Part shown: piece by piece, positions 12,101-20,119 of the stretch
Position numbering within the stretch: position 1 is the stretch's first letter
Layout: every line of letters starts with the position of its first letter
NCBI GenBank assembly: GCA_024663395.1
Contig: JANFAH010000001.1
Coordinates: forward strand, 6,386,001 to 6,450,000
Direction of reading: 5' to 3'
DNA: 64,000 nt
Source: Pisolithus tinctorius
Taxonomy: Eukaryota > Basidiomycota > Agaricomycetes > Boletales > Pisolithaceae
Position numbers and translations under genes: made by a program
Notes under the pieces: model-generated
Seen by the model: only the letters and a program-made list of their open reading frames with translations
The model's database searches: none
What the model was told of the DNA's origin: nothing

Positions 12101-14158
12101 TGCCAAGGCTGTAGCAAGGGCCTCAGTAGCATCCCGTTGTTGGAGACGTGTCATGGGAGGCATAGCAGATGTGGTAAGGGAAGTGAGAGAGCTCGTACAA
12201 GTGACAGTACGAATATACTGTCAAAGTCGGTCAACACCCCTGGCTCCTTCTTAGGGCGGAGTTGGAGCGGGTTGGGCTGCGGAGTACAGCGGTCAAAGTC
12301 CGAAGCGAATCCGACCACTGGGTGGTGAGATATTCAACGAACAGTGAGCGGAGGGGTATGAAGGAAAGTCTCGGAGGCTGAGGTCGGAGTCGGAGTCGGA
12401 GGTCAGAGGTCGGAGGTCGGATGAGAGAGCATTGGGTTCAGCTAGTGTGCTGCCCCCTTGCGCGAGCTCAGCCCTCGTATTTCAGAGGTGGAGCGGACTC
12501 AGAGGAAGTGGAGACGAAACTCCGGAGGGGACTGAGAGGGAGTCGAAGGTGGGGACTTTATTCGATATTCATACTGATTACATCGGAGTACTACGTGGCC
12601 TTATATACGATGTAGGTCAAGGGCGGTGCAGTACGGAATGTAAACCAATAAGTGTATAGTGGGTTAGAGTCCTTCCGACACAAGGGATAGAGGGTAGGGA
12701 TGACGGGGACCTTAACTGAGACAAAGAAACTACTACAACGAGGAAGAGAGGGTAAATACCGAAGGAGCGGAAGAATGGAGAAAAACTGACACGAGGGCGG
12801 AACCCTATCTAGAATGCAGGGCCGCAAGTCCGACAGCCCACGTGACCAACCTTAGGGCGGAGTTGAGCGGAGTTGGTCAGAATGTGGACAGGGGACCTCG
12901 GAGAGGTGTGGAGATGTGTCAGGAGGGTCGGAGGAGCGTGGGAACACATCGGAGGAGGGCGGAGAAGCGCAGGGACACGTTGGAGGAGGGCGGAGTAGGT
13001 GTTAGGGGCTTACGCTGGTGTCATGGTCATGACAGCTCCCCTGATTTGTCTTCGTCCTGGTGGGCACCTCGATATCCACGGAAGAAACCTTCCAGTTGTC
13101 CGGAAACACTACCTCGGAGTTCCCAGAACTCTCACCTGGAGCATGGTCCTCGTCGAGGAGTCGAAGATGTCTATTAGATGAAAAACCATGCAAGTCCACA
13201 GAATTGAAATCCTCCGCTAATAGCACGGCCTGGACGAGCCTCGTGACTTCGCCCTCGGACTTATGCTTGCTGCCCATATTCATCCATTGCATCAGGCGAT
13301 ATATGGTCATGTTCGTGAACGGGTAAGGAGGAGGAGGGAGGTGAGGCCGAGGAACAACGTGCACACCCTTTTGTAAAAGGGGACATACTTTGGCCAGTAG
13401 CATAGATGAGACAAAGGAGTCAGGCTCGAAGGATGGGCAGTGGAGGTACCGGCGACATATGCCAAAGAAGTCTCTTTCTGATTGAAAACTCCCATGTACG
13501 TGGAGTATCACCCTGCAAATAATGCCTGCTCGATTTCCCGACGCAAAATCTCGATTCTGCAGAGGTGTAGTAGATGGAGGCGAAGGCGCACGATTGTGAC
13601 GATCTTGAATTAGGCTATGGGGAAGTTGGCCCTCGGCTACAAACAGGAACCATGATATCAAAGTGCATCCATGGACAATTCCTATGGCACTTACCACTGG
13701 CAGGTCGTGTGTCAACATGCATATTCGAATCTTCAGTTTGCATATCATTGCTCTCGTCCTCATCAACACAGGGATGTGGACTTGGAATACGAAGCTGGGT
13801 GTGATCTGATACACTGGCAAGGGTAGCAGTGGTTCCGTGGTCGTCGTTCGGTATCACACCAGCCTGGTCCTGAAGTAAAGGTGAGTACTGCAGTGGCGGT
13901 TCATGAAGTGGTCGAACGGTCACCACTTACCAGGTCTTGAAGTCCACTGCTGCGCCCAGTAAATTTCCCGAGCGCGGTACTTGACTGCCTCACCGTGTAT
14001 CGCAGAGCAGCGTCTACCCTTTTCACTCTTTCATGATGCTTCAAAATGGCAAGACTTGTGGACTTCCGGTACGATGAACAGAGCAGCTGATGTTTTGAGA
14101 GTGAGTGTTGATTGTCAAAAGTTCGGCTGCATGAAGGTCCACAGAAGAGCGTGACCAT
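3134..14158 (-). CDS. Plavaka-type (CACTA-like) transposase, interrupted by a retrotransposon
   Basis: A multi-exon transposase of the large agaricomycete Plavaka group. From the N-terminus it has a C2HC finger-like segment after the start at 14158 (LFCGPSC...HQLLC), the N-terminal domain (about 13300-13040, continuing at 6283), CKLERVIAGLMFFSDATHL (about 6050), FPRIFTYSADYPEK (about 5610), RRPCPRCLVPKHL (about 5490), LVVDLMHECELGSWKSLF (about 5160), FNMCTYKFHALGDYVESI (about 4520) and the acidic C-terminus (3134-3418). Exons and introns join in frame everywhere I tested, for example AT|GTAGGT...TTAG|ATTTGCTGAC near 3435-3484. The only break is the Ty3 element at 6289-13034. Deleting it with one copy of the GCTCC duplication restores an open frame (TNQGSSQKYSVPG). 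The element's own terminal repeats were not found. As it stands the transposase should be dead. The superfamily name is from family knowledge. Confidence 0.8.
6289..7104 (-). repeat. 3' LTR of the chromovirus
   Basis: Downstream LTR in the sense of the element. It is 816 bp long, with TG...CA ends and 5-bp inverted tips (TGTCA/TGACA). It is preceded on the element strand by a purine run ending GGGATAC. Confidence 0.95.
7149..10886 (-). CDS. pol: Pol polyprotein (protease, RT, RNase H, integrase, chromodomain)
   Basis: One open frame with domains in Ty3 order. The aspartic protease site VDSGSSHCF lies near 10710, upstream of the first ATG-like codon, so pol has no start of its own and must be reached by frameshifting from gag. 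Then come reverse transcriptase with YLDDILIYS (about 9555), RNase H with TDASDYAIAGI (about 9110), an integrase with an HHCC-type zinc region (CTTCGRSKVPC) and core (MDFIEHLP, TSDRGPEF), and a C-terminal chromodomain (EYEISEILDSKVD...LVRWAGYEN, about 7320). The chromodomain places the element among chromoviruses; in that group it is thought to guide integration by binding histone marks. The frame ends at 7149. No disabling lesion was seen. Confidence 0.95.
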   Translation of the reverse strand, partial: AKKLTRSSREPVRPGGSVDPIRAEVHLNTSALSDPNSLLPIISLPDFSVDTFPALVDSGSSHCFVDPSLVKKYKIPTKNVSPPIPLRLFDGTSNTAISQVVDFSVRFASGDVTSVSCYVTPLDSACSLVLGHNWLTRYNPSIDWVLSSISFRPSIQRMPTPLAPPSPSVATSASVPTPSALSAPPTSAPLPTPTAGLPRTAPHISLIGAAAFVRACALPGSAQFRLHLRPEDMKLRASSMPSAPPDLSAVPSDYHEFADVFSKAKATELPPHRSFDLNIDLEEGASPPLGTVYSLSPPELEALRTFIDEHLSYGFIKQSTSAHGAPVLFVKKKDGSLRLCVDYRGLNKITKKDRYPLPLISDLLDSPSRAKIYSKIDLRHAYHLVRIGAGDEWKTAFRTRYGSYEWLVMPFGLTNAPAAFQRFVNSIFADMLDVCVVVYLDDILIYSHNEELHRQHVKEVLRHLRQHSLFAKPEKCEFHKDSVEYLGYVLSPSGLTMSADKVQSIRDWPEPRKVKDIQSFLGFANFYRRFIGNYSDIVVPLTRLTRKGAPWSFSEECRSAFLRLKTAFTSAPILTHWVPDAPVTVETDASDYAIAGILSITCSDGELRPVAFYSRTLTAPELNYDTHDKELLAIFEAFRHWRHYLEGSATPADVVTDHKNLEYFSTSKVLTRRQARWSEYLSQFNLAIRFRPGRLGAKPDALTRRWDVYPKEGDKDYAQVNPHNLRPVFTQEQFASSLRTTHLLAPVLRAAMIFDVEQLHADIISALPSDPISASHLPTPTDLRWSLDHEGLLRLDGRIFVPDIDGLRLRVLRFKHDHPLAGHFGQSRTVELVRREYVWPNLRTDVRNYVRSCTTCGRSKVPCHRPFGLLKQLPVPEKPWNSISMDFIEHLPNSAGYSAILVVVDRLSKQTVFIPTHDSVTSADLAKLFLTHVFSKHGVPAHVTSDRGPEFVSHFFRSLGKALDMRLHFTSGYHPEGDGQTERMNQTLEQYLRTYCNYQQDDWSELLPLAEFACNNAPSATTGVSPFFANKGYHPNLSVYSDRDLTSPKAHNYVVELSALHDFLRTEMAAAQLRYQGPADARRIPPPEFKVGDQAYVKAKYFRSTRPSAKLAEKNLGPYAIIARPGTHSVTLRLPDAMRAIHPVFHVSQLEPATPNPFPDRHQPPPPPVEVDGDLEYEISEILDSKVDRRRRHCQLLYLVRWAGYENTEDETSWVLATELEHASELLAAYHARYPRKPGPYSPPS
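10874..12163 (-). CDS. gag: Gag polyprotein of the chromovirus
   Basis: A 429-residue protein. The central capsid-like part includes FDGSDPKKLREFLVQCELNF and WFEPDLLNPDDYL, typical of Ty3 Gag. Near the C-terminus a single zinc knuckle CLFCGEPGHSAKDC fits CX2CX4HX4C. The N-terminus is Asp/Pro-rich and low in complexity. The frame stops with TAA at 10874-10876, directly after an A AAA AAT heptamer in the zero frame. It forms the virus-like particle and binds the element RNA. Confidence 0.92.
   Translation of the reverse strand: MPPMTRLQQRDATEALATALANPRRLPSVVEPFRSFSSRGRSNSDPAPDSASRATPSIHQQSALRSPPPPIVIHPGGDGPGDPDDDPNDPDYHPGNGPDDEDDLNNLADPLDDPVLALTWAIHALARSNQRSGDSAPRTKVREPDTFDGSDPKKLREFLVQCELNFQDRPRAFRSDRAKVTYAQSYLKGMALAWFEPDLLNPDDYLNRPLWMDDHREFLRELTTNFGPHDAAADAVQHLENLTMKDSSCIAKYLVEFNRWASQVKDYGEGALRHRFYSGLPDRIKDEVSRVSKPATLHALRELAQTVDARYWERKSEVSHSAKPPPAERTPLRTSDSKPKPSASSSAPKSDSKKAEAPKSDINHLLGKDGKLTAAERLRRLTGGLCLFCGEPGHSAKDCPKSTSRAAKARAAKAATPTAPPAERSEPKN
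10877..10883 (-). promoter_or_regulatory. Probable -1 ribosomal frameshift site between gag and pol
   Basis: On the element strand the last gag codons are CCA AAA AAT TAA. A AAA AAT fits the X XXY YYZ rule, and slipping back one base gives AAA AAA TTA, the open pol frame that leads to the DSGSS protease motif. No stop lies between the slip site and the protease. A downstream stimulatory structure was not tested. Confidence 0.7.
12219..13034 (-). repeat. 5' LTR of the chromovirus
   Basis: Upstream LTR in the sense of the element, 816 bp. It differs from the other LTR at six positions, all of them CG in one copy and CA or TG in the other. Confidence 0.95.
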
Positions 14159-16057
14159 GAGAGTATGAAAAGACAATAATGCTGGATTGTAATGGCCACC
14201 GGAATGGCGGCGATCATGGCAGCAAGATATGACGGGGTCATTGAGCTGTGTTAGAGGTAACAAAACGATCACTACAACCGGGGTTCTTTCGGTGAGGCTA
14301 GGAGCCCTAGCATTAGGTTTCGGTAGGCCGTCAATGCCCGGCAGTGACATTAGTTGGGGGATTTGAGATTTCATACCCGAATCACGTATTGACAGGCACG
14401 AGCCTGAAAAAATTCGTTATAACGCAGGCTAAATGAGATCGGGATGTTCCAAGCTGAACATACCTCTCCTTTCCATCCTTGAAGCCTCCGTAGCCTGCAA
14501 GGTGATTTTCTTCATGTTAGATCGTGGTGGTGCATGAATCTGATAGCAGAATACATTCTCAAAGAACGACTTGGGAATCTTGATCCCAGGCAGAGAGACG
14601 TACTGGGTGAGACAAGTGTTGGTGGATCACTGAAGATAACGGTCACAGTTTATCAACATCTCTAGAGTAAAGATACTCACCGATTTTTGCGTACGCAGGC
14701 GTGGGTGAAGACCAAACCTGGCACCTACCCGAATCCCGTGGGCCTGCAAGTCTGCCAGCCATGAACAGTAAGTATACTCAGAGCGACAGCAAACTCCAGC
14801 AGGACATAAGAAGCTTAGGATGCGATTCTAGCTCCTTCGTAATAGGTGTGTCCCCTCGTGTTTCCTTGTATTTGTATTAGTTAACTGGTTTTGGATAGAT
14901 TCCGAACGTGAACGCACCCCAACTCCGCCACCTTGTGGGCAGCCTCCAGCACTTCAGGAGCTGCCACAGCATCGTACAAGTCGAATGATCACCATACCCA
15001 TCCACATTGTACAGGAACTCATTCGAGCGAGGTGGGCTGCTGAGATAGCGAAGTGTGAAGCGGAGCAGAAGTTACAAGTGCTACAGATGGTACATGGTAA
15101 ATGGAGGAAGTATACTTGAGGCAGGTCCTAGCAATGCAGCTCCTTGTATGCGACGAACAAGAAAAACGAAGTACAACTGGTCGCAAACAATACAAGTAAA
15201 CCACATAGATGCGCATTGTTTATTACCAGCCCTATTCAGCATTTTGTCAATGCAACCTGCAGCGGTTTCATATCGAGCTCTTGGTCGGGTTCACATATGG
15301 TCTTGAGATACCGTTTCGCTTCGTCAAATCTATGAGACCACTCCTGTACTTCTGCCTTGCACATGTAAGTGCATGCCTCGTACTGGCGAAGGCGGTGTTC
15401 TGCAGCCTGCAGTTGCGCGCCAATTGTCGCAACGGCTTGTTCTGCCACATTACGTATGTGTTTTTGACGAGCAGTGCTGGGGCCTTTCAGGTTGAGCTAT
15501 TTGATAGATTAAGTTTTATTCCACAGGAAGAGAACTGCGACGCACCAGGTTTATAATGGCATTGTCAGTAGAGGTCCCTGAGCCGTATCTCTCTGGTACA
15601 GCTAGTGCACCGTGCCAAGATAAGTTTGGAGCATCCGAAGTGGACGGAAGTTCAGGCTTCCTGCCATATTCCGACTGTTGAGTGGAAGTCATTGTCGCAA
15701 AAGTTGAACAAGAATTGGCGTCGTATGATGGTTGTAATAGATAATGAGGATCTAAACTCCGACTTCAGACTTTTCCTTGTTGTGAAACTTTTTCAGTCGT
15801 GTGCAAGTCATGATAGATTTGGTTTATAGATTAGATTAAAACTTCCACTAACTGGCTGGAACATTCAATGGCCTACCCCAAATCCGCCACCTCGCAGCAA
15901 GACTAGTAGCAAACACCTCGCGCAAAATTTAGGACACAGGATGCTAGTTCTACATAATCAATAATGGTGACATTGCGCAGTACAAGTTACATACGCAGTA
16001 AAGGCTTGCTGGACTACGACAGCGGTACTCGAGAGGCGCCTCCCCGACATTATGATA
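14159..16057. other. No confident gene; unassigned coding-like fragments
   Basis: Minus-strand stretches around 14470-14800 look exon-like with plausible splice sites (one encodes YVSLPGIKIPKSFFENVFCY), and 15236-15448 encodes a short helical segment with AQLQAAEHRLRQYE. I recognise neither family and could not join them into one model. A motif close to CCCCAANTCCGCCACCT occurs at about 14918 and again at about 15875. The zone lies between the transposon nest and TUL1 and may hold old transposon or gene debris. Confidence 0.4.
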
Positions 16058-18969
16058 TTACAAGGGCGGTAGCGGCCTGCAACATTGCGGGCATATATTC
16101 TAGGTGATATTTCAGTTTCCGTCGTGTGTGCAATGACACGAGACTATGCCTACTTTGAGAGCAAGCCACTGTATCAGATGATGGAAACATCGCGAAGTTA
16201 GAAAACAAAATGGAGGACCTCGCACGACATACCTTCTCAAGACATTCCGTGTGCTGTAGGATTGTGCTGAGCACTAAGTACCACAACCATCAGTGGAATC
16301 GAACTCACAAAAATATGGTGACACGGGGCCACACTATAACCCTTCTTGACGCCTACCTTTTGCAGCAGCCCGCCAGTAACCTGCTGCAATTGTTTTGAGT
16401 CCTTGACATGGATTACCTCCATGCAAATGGAGCAGTCGCCAAGCGGCTGGTCCGGTGCCTCGGGGTTGTGCATATTTAACGGCATTGGCGGATGGTAGTC
16501 ATATATTTGTGCCGTAGCGAACTATATAAAAAGATGACAAGTCAACTACAGAGGAAAAAGCAGTGCGTTCGGGAATGAGGACACAAACCCGTTTCGGCAG
16601 AAAGAACGCGGGGCCAAGGAACTTCTGTAGGAGAACCACACCATCTTAAAACAGAACGAACGCAGCGAGGGAGTATACCCATCCTGTAGAGACGGTTAGA
16701 CCAGGCGCGGCGCTCAGGATGACACTTACGTCGTGGCTCTACATCCAATACATTCGTTGAATTTGCCAAAAAATCTGTAGCTTTGTTAGATCCAGCAAGG
16801 CAAACGAAAAACCGACTGACAGAAAGGGAACCACAACCTGCATATTGACATGCCAACGAGGTACTCGGCACTCAACGAACTGCTCCTCCCACACTTGACG
16901 GAGCAAACGATTTGTGGTAGCCAAAATAACGAATACATAGATCCGACGAAAAAAGAGCCAGTAAAGGCGACACGATTGCGCGGACAACGAATGCGAGACA
17001 GATAAGTAATCCAATCCCTTGGTACAGTCAGCCAAAAAAGTAACAAGTAATGGTCAGCTTACGTACAAATGCGTGCCTGTGGATCCGAATACAAATTTCG
17101 GGCGAAAGCGCCCAGGAAGGAATGGGTTGTGAGCGGAGGGGGTGTTTGAGGACGTTGTGCTGGCTGGGCAGTTTCAGCGCCTGGTCCATTGTCCTGTGGA
17201 GCTTGCTGTGGAGGTCTCAGTGGGGGTATGGTAGTATCGAGTGCATCTCCTGGGGCCTGGACTTGGTTGATAAGGGTTGCATGGTGCTATAGAGAGACGT
17301 CAAACACGGCAACAGAAGCAGCGTAAAAGATATACCGCTTCTATGGAAAAAATTATAGAGGAGGCGAAAGCTGGGATAATCAACGCGAGCGAGGGCCTTC
17401 CATGTGCCAAGATAGCAAAAGTGATGTGTGCAGCGAGAGAAACCGCGTCGACGATGGCCTGGGTGTAGAAAGTCCAGACCGACAGACGTTGAAGAGCAGC
17501 AGGACTATGTGTACAGTCAACGTGGCGACATAATAGAGTGAGCATTATGAGGGAAATGACTCCTGAAATGCTCCCATCTGTACCATTGCCAATGAGAACG
17601 AATCTCCTTGTACGGAATAAGGCAACCTACAGTTAATGACTCTTCGGAGAAATGACTGAGTTCTATGAGAGGGTTGAATGATTAACGAGTAACAAACAAG
17701 AAGCATCTCCGCTAACCTTAGTCCCTCGGCGTGATAGAACCGATAGAGTACGCCACATTCTCTACTCAGCAAGACACCGTTGACGCGAAGGGGGAAAACA
17801 TTCGGTGTCCATTTTCCCGTTGGCGATTGTAGCTCGCTTTCAACGTCAATCATAAGTTCTTCAGAGATCGGGGACGGTTCAATCTGAGCATATACTAAGA
17901 ATCCGCAATCACTCTGAACTCCACTGTTGGCTATCACATCATGAACGGAGTCCAAGGACAAGATGCTCCACACCGACCTTCCGAAGACTCTTGGTCAACG
18001 ACCCCATTATCTATCATGGTCTTGATTTTGTCTATCCGTGATTGAAGTTCATTTCGCACGACACGAGTAGTTTCATTTTGTGACTCCTCCGGTACGATTG
18101 CTGGGAGGTACCTGATGTTGATATGACGTCTGAAAGCCTATAAGCCAATGGAAGTGCCAATATGACGACGAAAGACTAATTACCCGGGAGGTTCAGCAAA
18201 GCCATATACCGAACCATTGGCTATGAAATGGACACCCTCAAAATCAAGCCTCATCTCGTTACCGCTTGTCGCATCGACAAAATCGATTCTTCCCTAGATA
18301 GTGCATCCTCAGACAGATGGACCAGAGGTAGCATGGTGGAATTATCACACATGAGCCATTGCCAGCTTGTCTGACACACCTTCTACAACTGCACGGTCGA
18401 TGACACTCCATGCCATTTTTCGTGTTGCTTTCCAATCCTGCGTGCCCAAGGAGTTTAAAATCTCCGTCATGTTCGTGTTTGCCATATAGGATTCGGCGTG
18501 CGATGACCAAGGAGCCTGGGCGTCATTCAGGCTCGGAAGCGTGACGTTGTGAAAGTCAATCTCCCCGCGGATGAACCCAGTTATATTTGGAAAGTATGAA
18601 GCACTAGATGGGTCCAAACGAGACCCGAGTGTCATGTATGACTCGACGAGAGGCCGAAGTGAGGGATTTCGATCGGGCTGATTGTGCCAAGGTTTGAACG
18701 TTAACCTCGACTCGACGACTAAGGTGCGCACGTACCATGGAAAAGTTGGTATCGGATCCGTTCATCCAGCTCGTGAAATTGGATAGCTGGTAAGTAAGAG
18801 AGCGTAACGCATCGTAGTGATGACTCCGAGCCAAGAACTCGTCTCCGCTATGATTCGTGAGCAAGAAAAGCATAAAGATAATAAGAACAAAGGATGGAAT
18901 GGAGCTCCTCTGCTGCAGCTGCGGCCTCATCGCAGTCTGCACATTCTTGGCTTCATCGTCACGGTCCAT
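16058..18969 (-). CDS. TUL1: DSC E3 ubiquitin ligase subunit TUL1-like, with one in-frame stop
   Basis: Start ATG at 18969, stop at 16058-16060. The order matches TUL1/DscA: an N-terminal membrane segment (SFVLIIFMLFLL), a luminal domain (YMTLGSRLDP, LDFEGVHFIANGSVYGFAEP, VNGVLLSRECGVLY), multi-spanning membrane helices (AIVDAVSLAAHITFAIL, SMYSLFWLPQIV) and a C-terminal RING. The RING is rebuilt from four exons: CSICMEVI, APCHHIF, HTECLEK, and WLALK joined to NICPQCCRPLPPL. TUL1 is the RING ligase of the Golgi/endosomal Dsc complex, which acts in membrane-protein quality control and, in some fungi, SREBP cleavage. One TAA at 16646-16648 interrupts VLFxDGVVLLQKFLGP where relatives have Gln, and the frame stays open on both sides. 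It is either a young pseudogene, a read-through case or a sequence error. It shares a 118-bp divergent promoter with NNF1. Confidence 0.85.
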
Positions 18970-19087
18970 GGCATGAAAGCGATTGAAGCTCGGCACTGCG
19001 TCGCTCGCTGAGCGGTGTGCTGGGGCAGCACGTGACTTCCCTTCAAGGCAATCTACGCAGTCGCAAAGTTGAGGTCGACCACAAATC
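18970..19087. promoter_or_regulatory. Divergent promoter between TUL1 and NNF1
   Basis: Only 118 bp separate the two start codons, so the genes must share promoter sequence. No TATA box was seen. Confidence 0.6.
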
Positions 19088-19892
19088 ATGGCAAAAGGAA
19101 CACAAGACACAAAAAGATGGACACATTTTCACTCTGCGTTGCAACTGGCGATAAACAGAGCAGCACACAAGTGGGCGTAAGTCATGACCAATCTTCTCTG
19201 TCTGTCTGTCTAACCGCGGGAAGATACGAAGATTTCCAGGAGTGCTTCGCGCTGTGGTGCAAAGAAGAACCACATGGGGCGGAGGGAATATTTAACATCA
19301 TATCACGGCACATGGAAGACCAAGTGCCTGTCAGTACGTCGAGCATTTCTATTTCGAGAGACTTAAATTGTGCTCCAGGCAAGCTGTGAACGGTTGTTCA
19401 AGGATTACAGCGTCAGAGAGAACATCAACACGCTACACGCAGTAGTCACAGAGGCACGAGCCGGAAAACAACGTGCAGAAGTCGACAGGAAGGATTTATG
19501 GAAAGAGGATTTGGATCCTCGGGGTGCAGTATGTGCCCGTACGGTCCCAGTATTGCAGGCAGAAAGAGAAAGATTGAAAGAGACACTGCACCAGGCAAGC
19601 ATCGAGGCTATGTCCCGTGGCTCTTCTGTCTGACGCTAAGTGGCAGCTCGAGGAAGAGAACATTGTCCTATATGAGGAGACTGTGAAGAATGCACAGAGC
19701 GATCGCGAAGCTAAGGAACGAATACAAGAACTATTGAAGCATGCGGACGAGGTACTTCGATCTTGCCATCCATATATTTCATACTGAGCCGTCTTTCAGG
19801 TTTACTCCAGATGGAATAACATTCCCCATGATGAGATAGGGTTATGGAGTCTGCAGGTGGCAGAGAACTCAGCGACTAATCGACCTCCCTAG
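19088..19892 (+). CDS. NNF1: Kinetochore MIND complex subunit Nnf1
   Basis: Five exons join in phase: 19088-19176, 19224-19329, 19379-19594, 19641-19751 and 19800-19892, giving about 204 residues, usual for the family. Diagnostic segments are RWTHFHSALQLAINRAAHKW, YEDFQECFALWC, SCERLFKDYSVRENINTLH, EARAGKQRAEV and the C-terminal VYSRWNNIPHDEI. The middle is predicted coiled coil. Nnf1 belongs to the four-subunit Mis12/MIND complex, which links the inner centromere to the Ndc80 complex. The third intron appears to be GC-AG (donor gcaagc, acceptor ctaag, with CTGAC as a likely branch site). The second donor, GTCAGT, is weak. The gene looks functional. Confidence 0.88.
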
Positions 19893-20104
19893 TGGTATAA
19901 TTGAAGTATCTCTATTGCCAAGCTTGCAACTCACTTGCGTCTATCAATGATAGAAATGCACGGCGGCAGGAGGCAAGTTTCATAGTAGCACTCCCATAAC
20001 GTGTAGTCTACGGCGCACTCTCTACCAATAGCATCCATTGTCCGTTGTGTAAAGTTAGTGTCCTAGTCCGATGAGTACTAATGGCATTGTAAGTACTCTA
20101 CACT

Positions 20105-20119
20105 AAAGTCCGTAGCAAG
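20105..20119. repeat. Left target-site duplication of the LINE
   Basis: AAAGTCCGTAGCAAG, repeated exactly at 22103-22117 after the poly(A) tail. The target lies about 210 bp downstream of the NNF1 stop. Confidence 0.9.

Larger units (their letters stand above)
6289..13034 (-). mobile_element. Full-length Ty3/gypsy LTR retrotransposon (chromovirus)
   Basis: Two 816-bp LTRs (6289-7104 and 12219-13034) start TGTCA and end TGACA. They flank gag and pol, both on the minus strand, so the right LTR is the 5' LTR. A 5-bp target duplication GCTCC lies at 6284-6288 and 13035-13039. A polypurine tract sits beside the 3' LTR (plus-strand complement at 7105-7117). The LTRs differ at only six sites by my reading, and gag and pol have no stops, so the insertion is recent and the element may be active. 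The target was an exon of the Plavaka-type transposase gene. I could not assign a tRNA primer-binding site. Confidence 0.95.

Noticed and set aside
12200..12218. Primer-binding site of the chromovirus
   Set aside because: The sequence next to the 5' LTR did not match a tRNA 3' end that I could recognise. Self-priming is possible but untested.
14918..15890. Repeated word CCCCAANTCCGCCACCT
   Set aside because: Similarity fades outside about 20 bases, so it may be coincidence.
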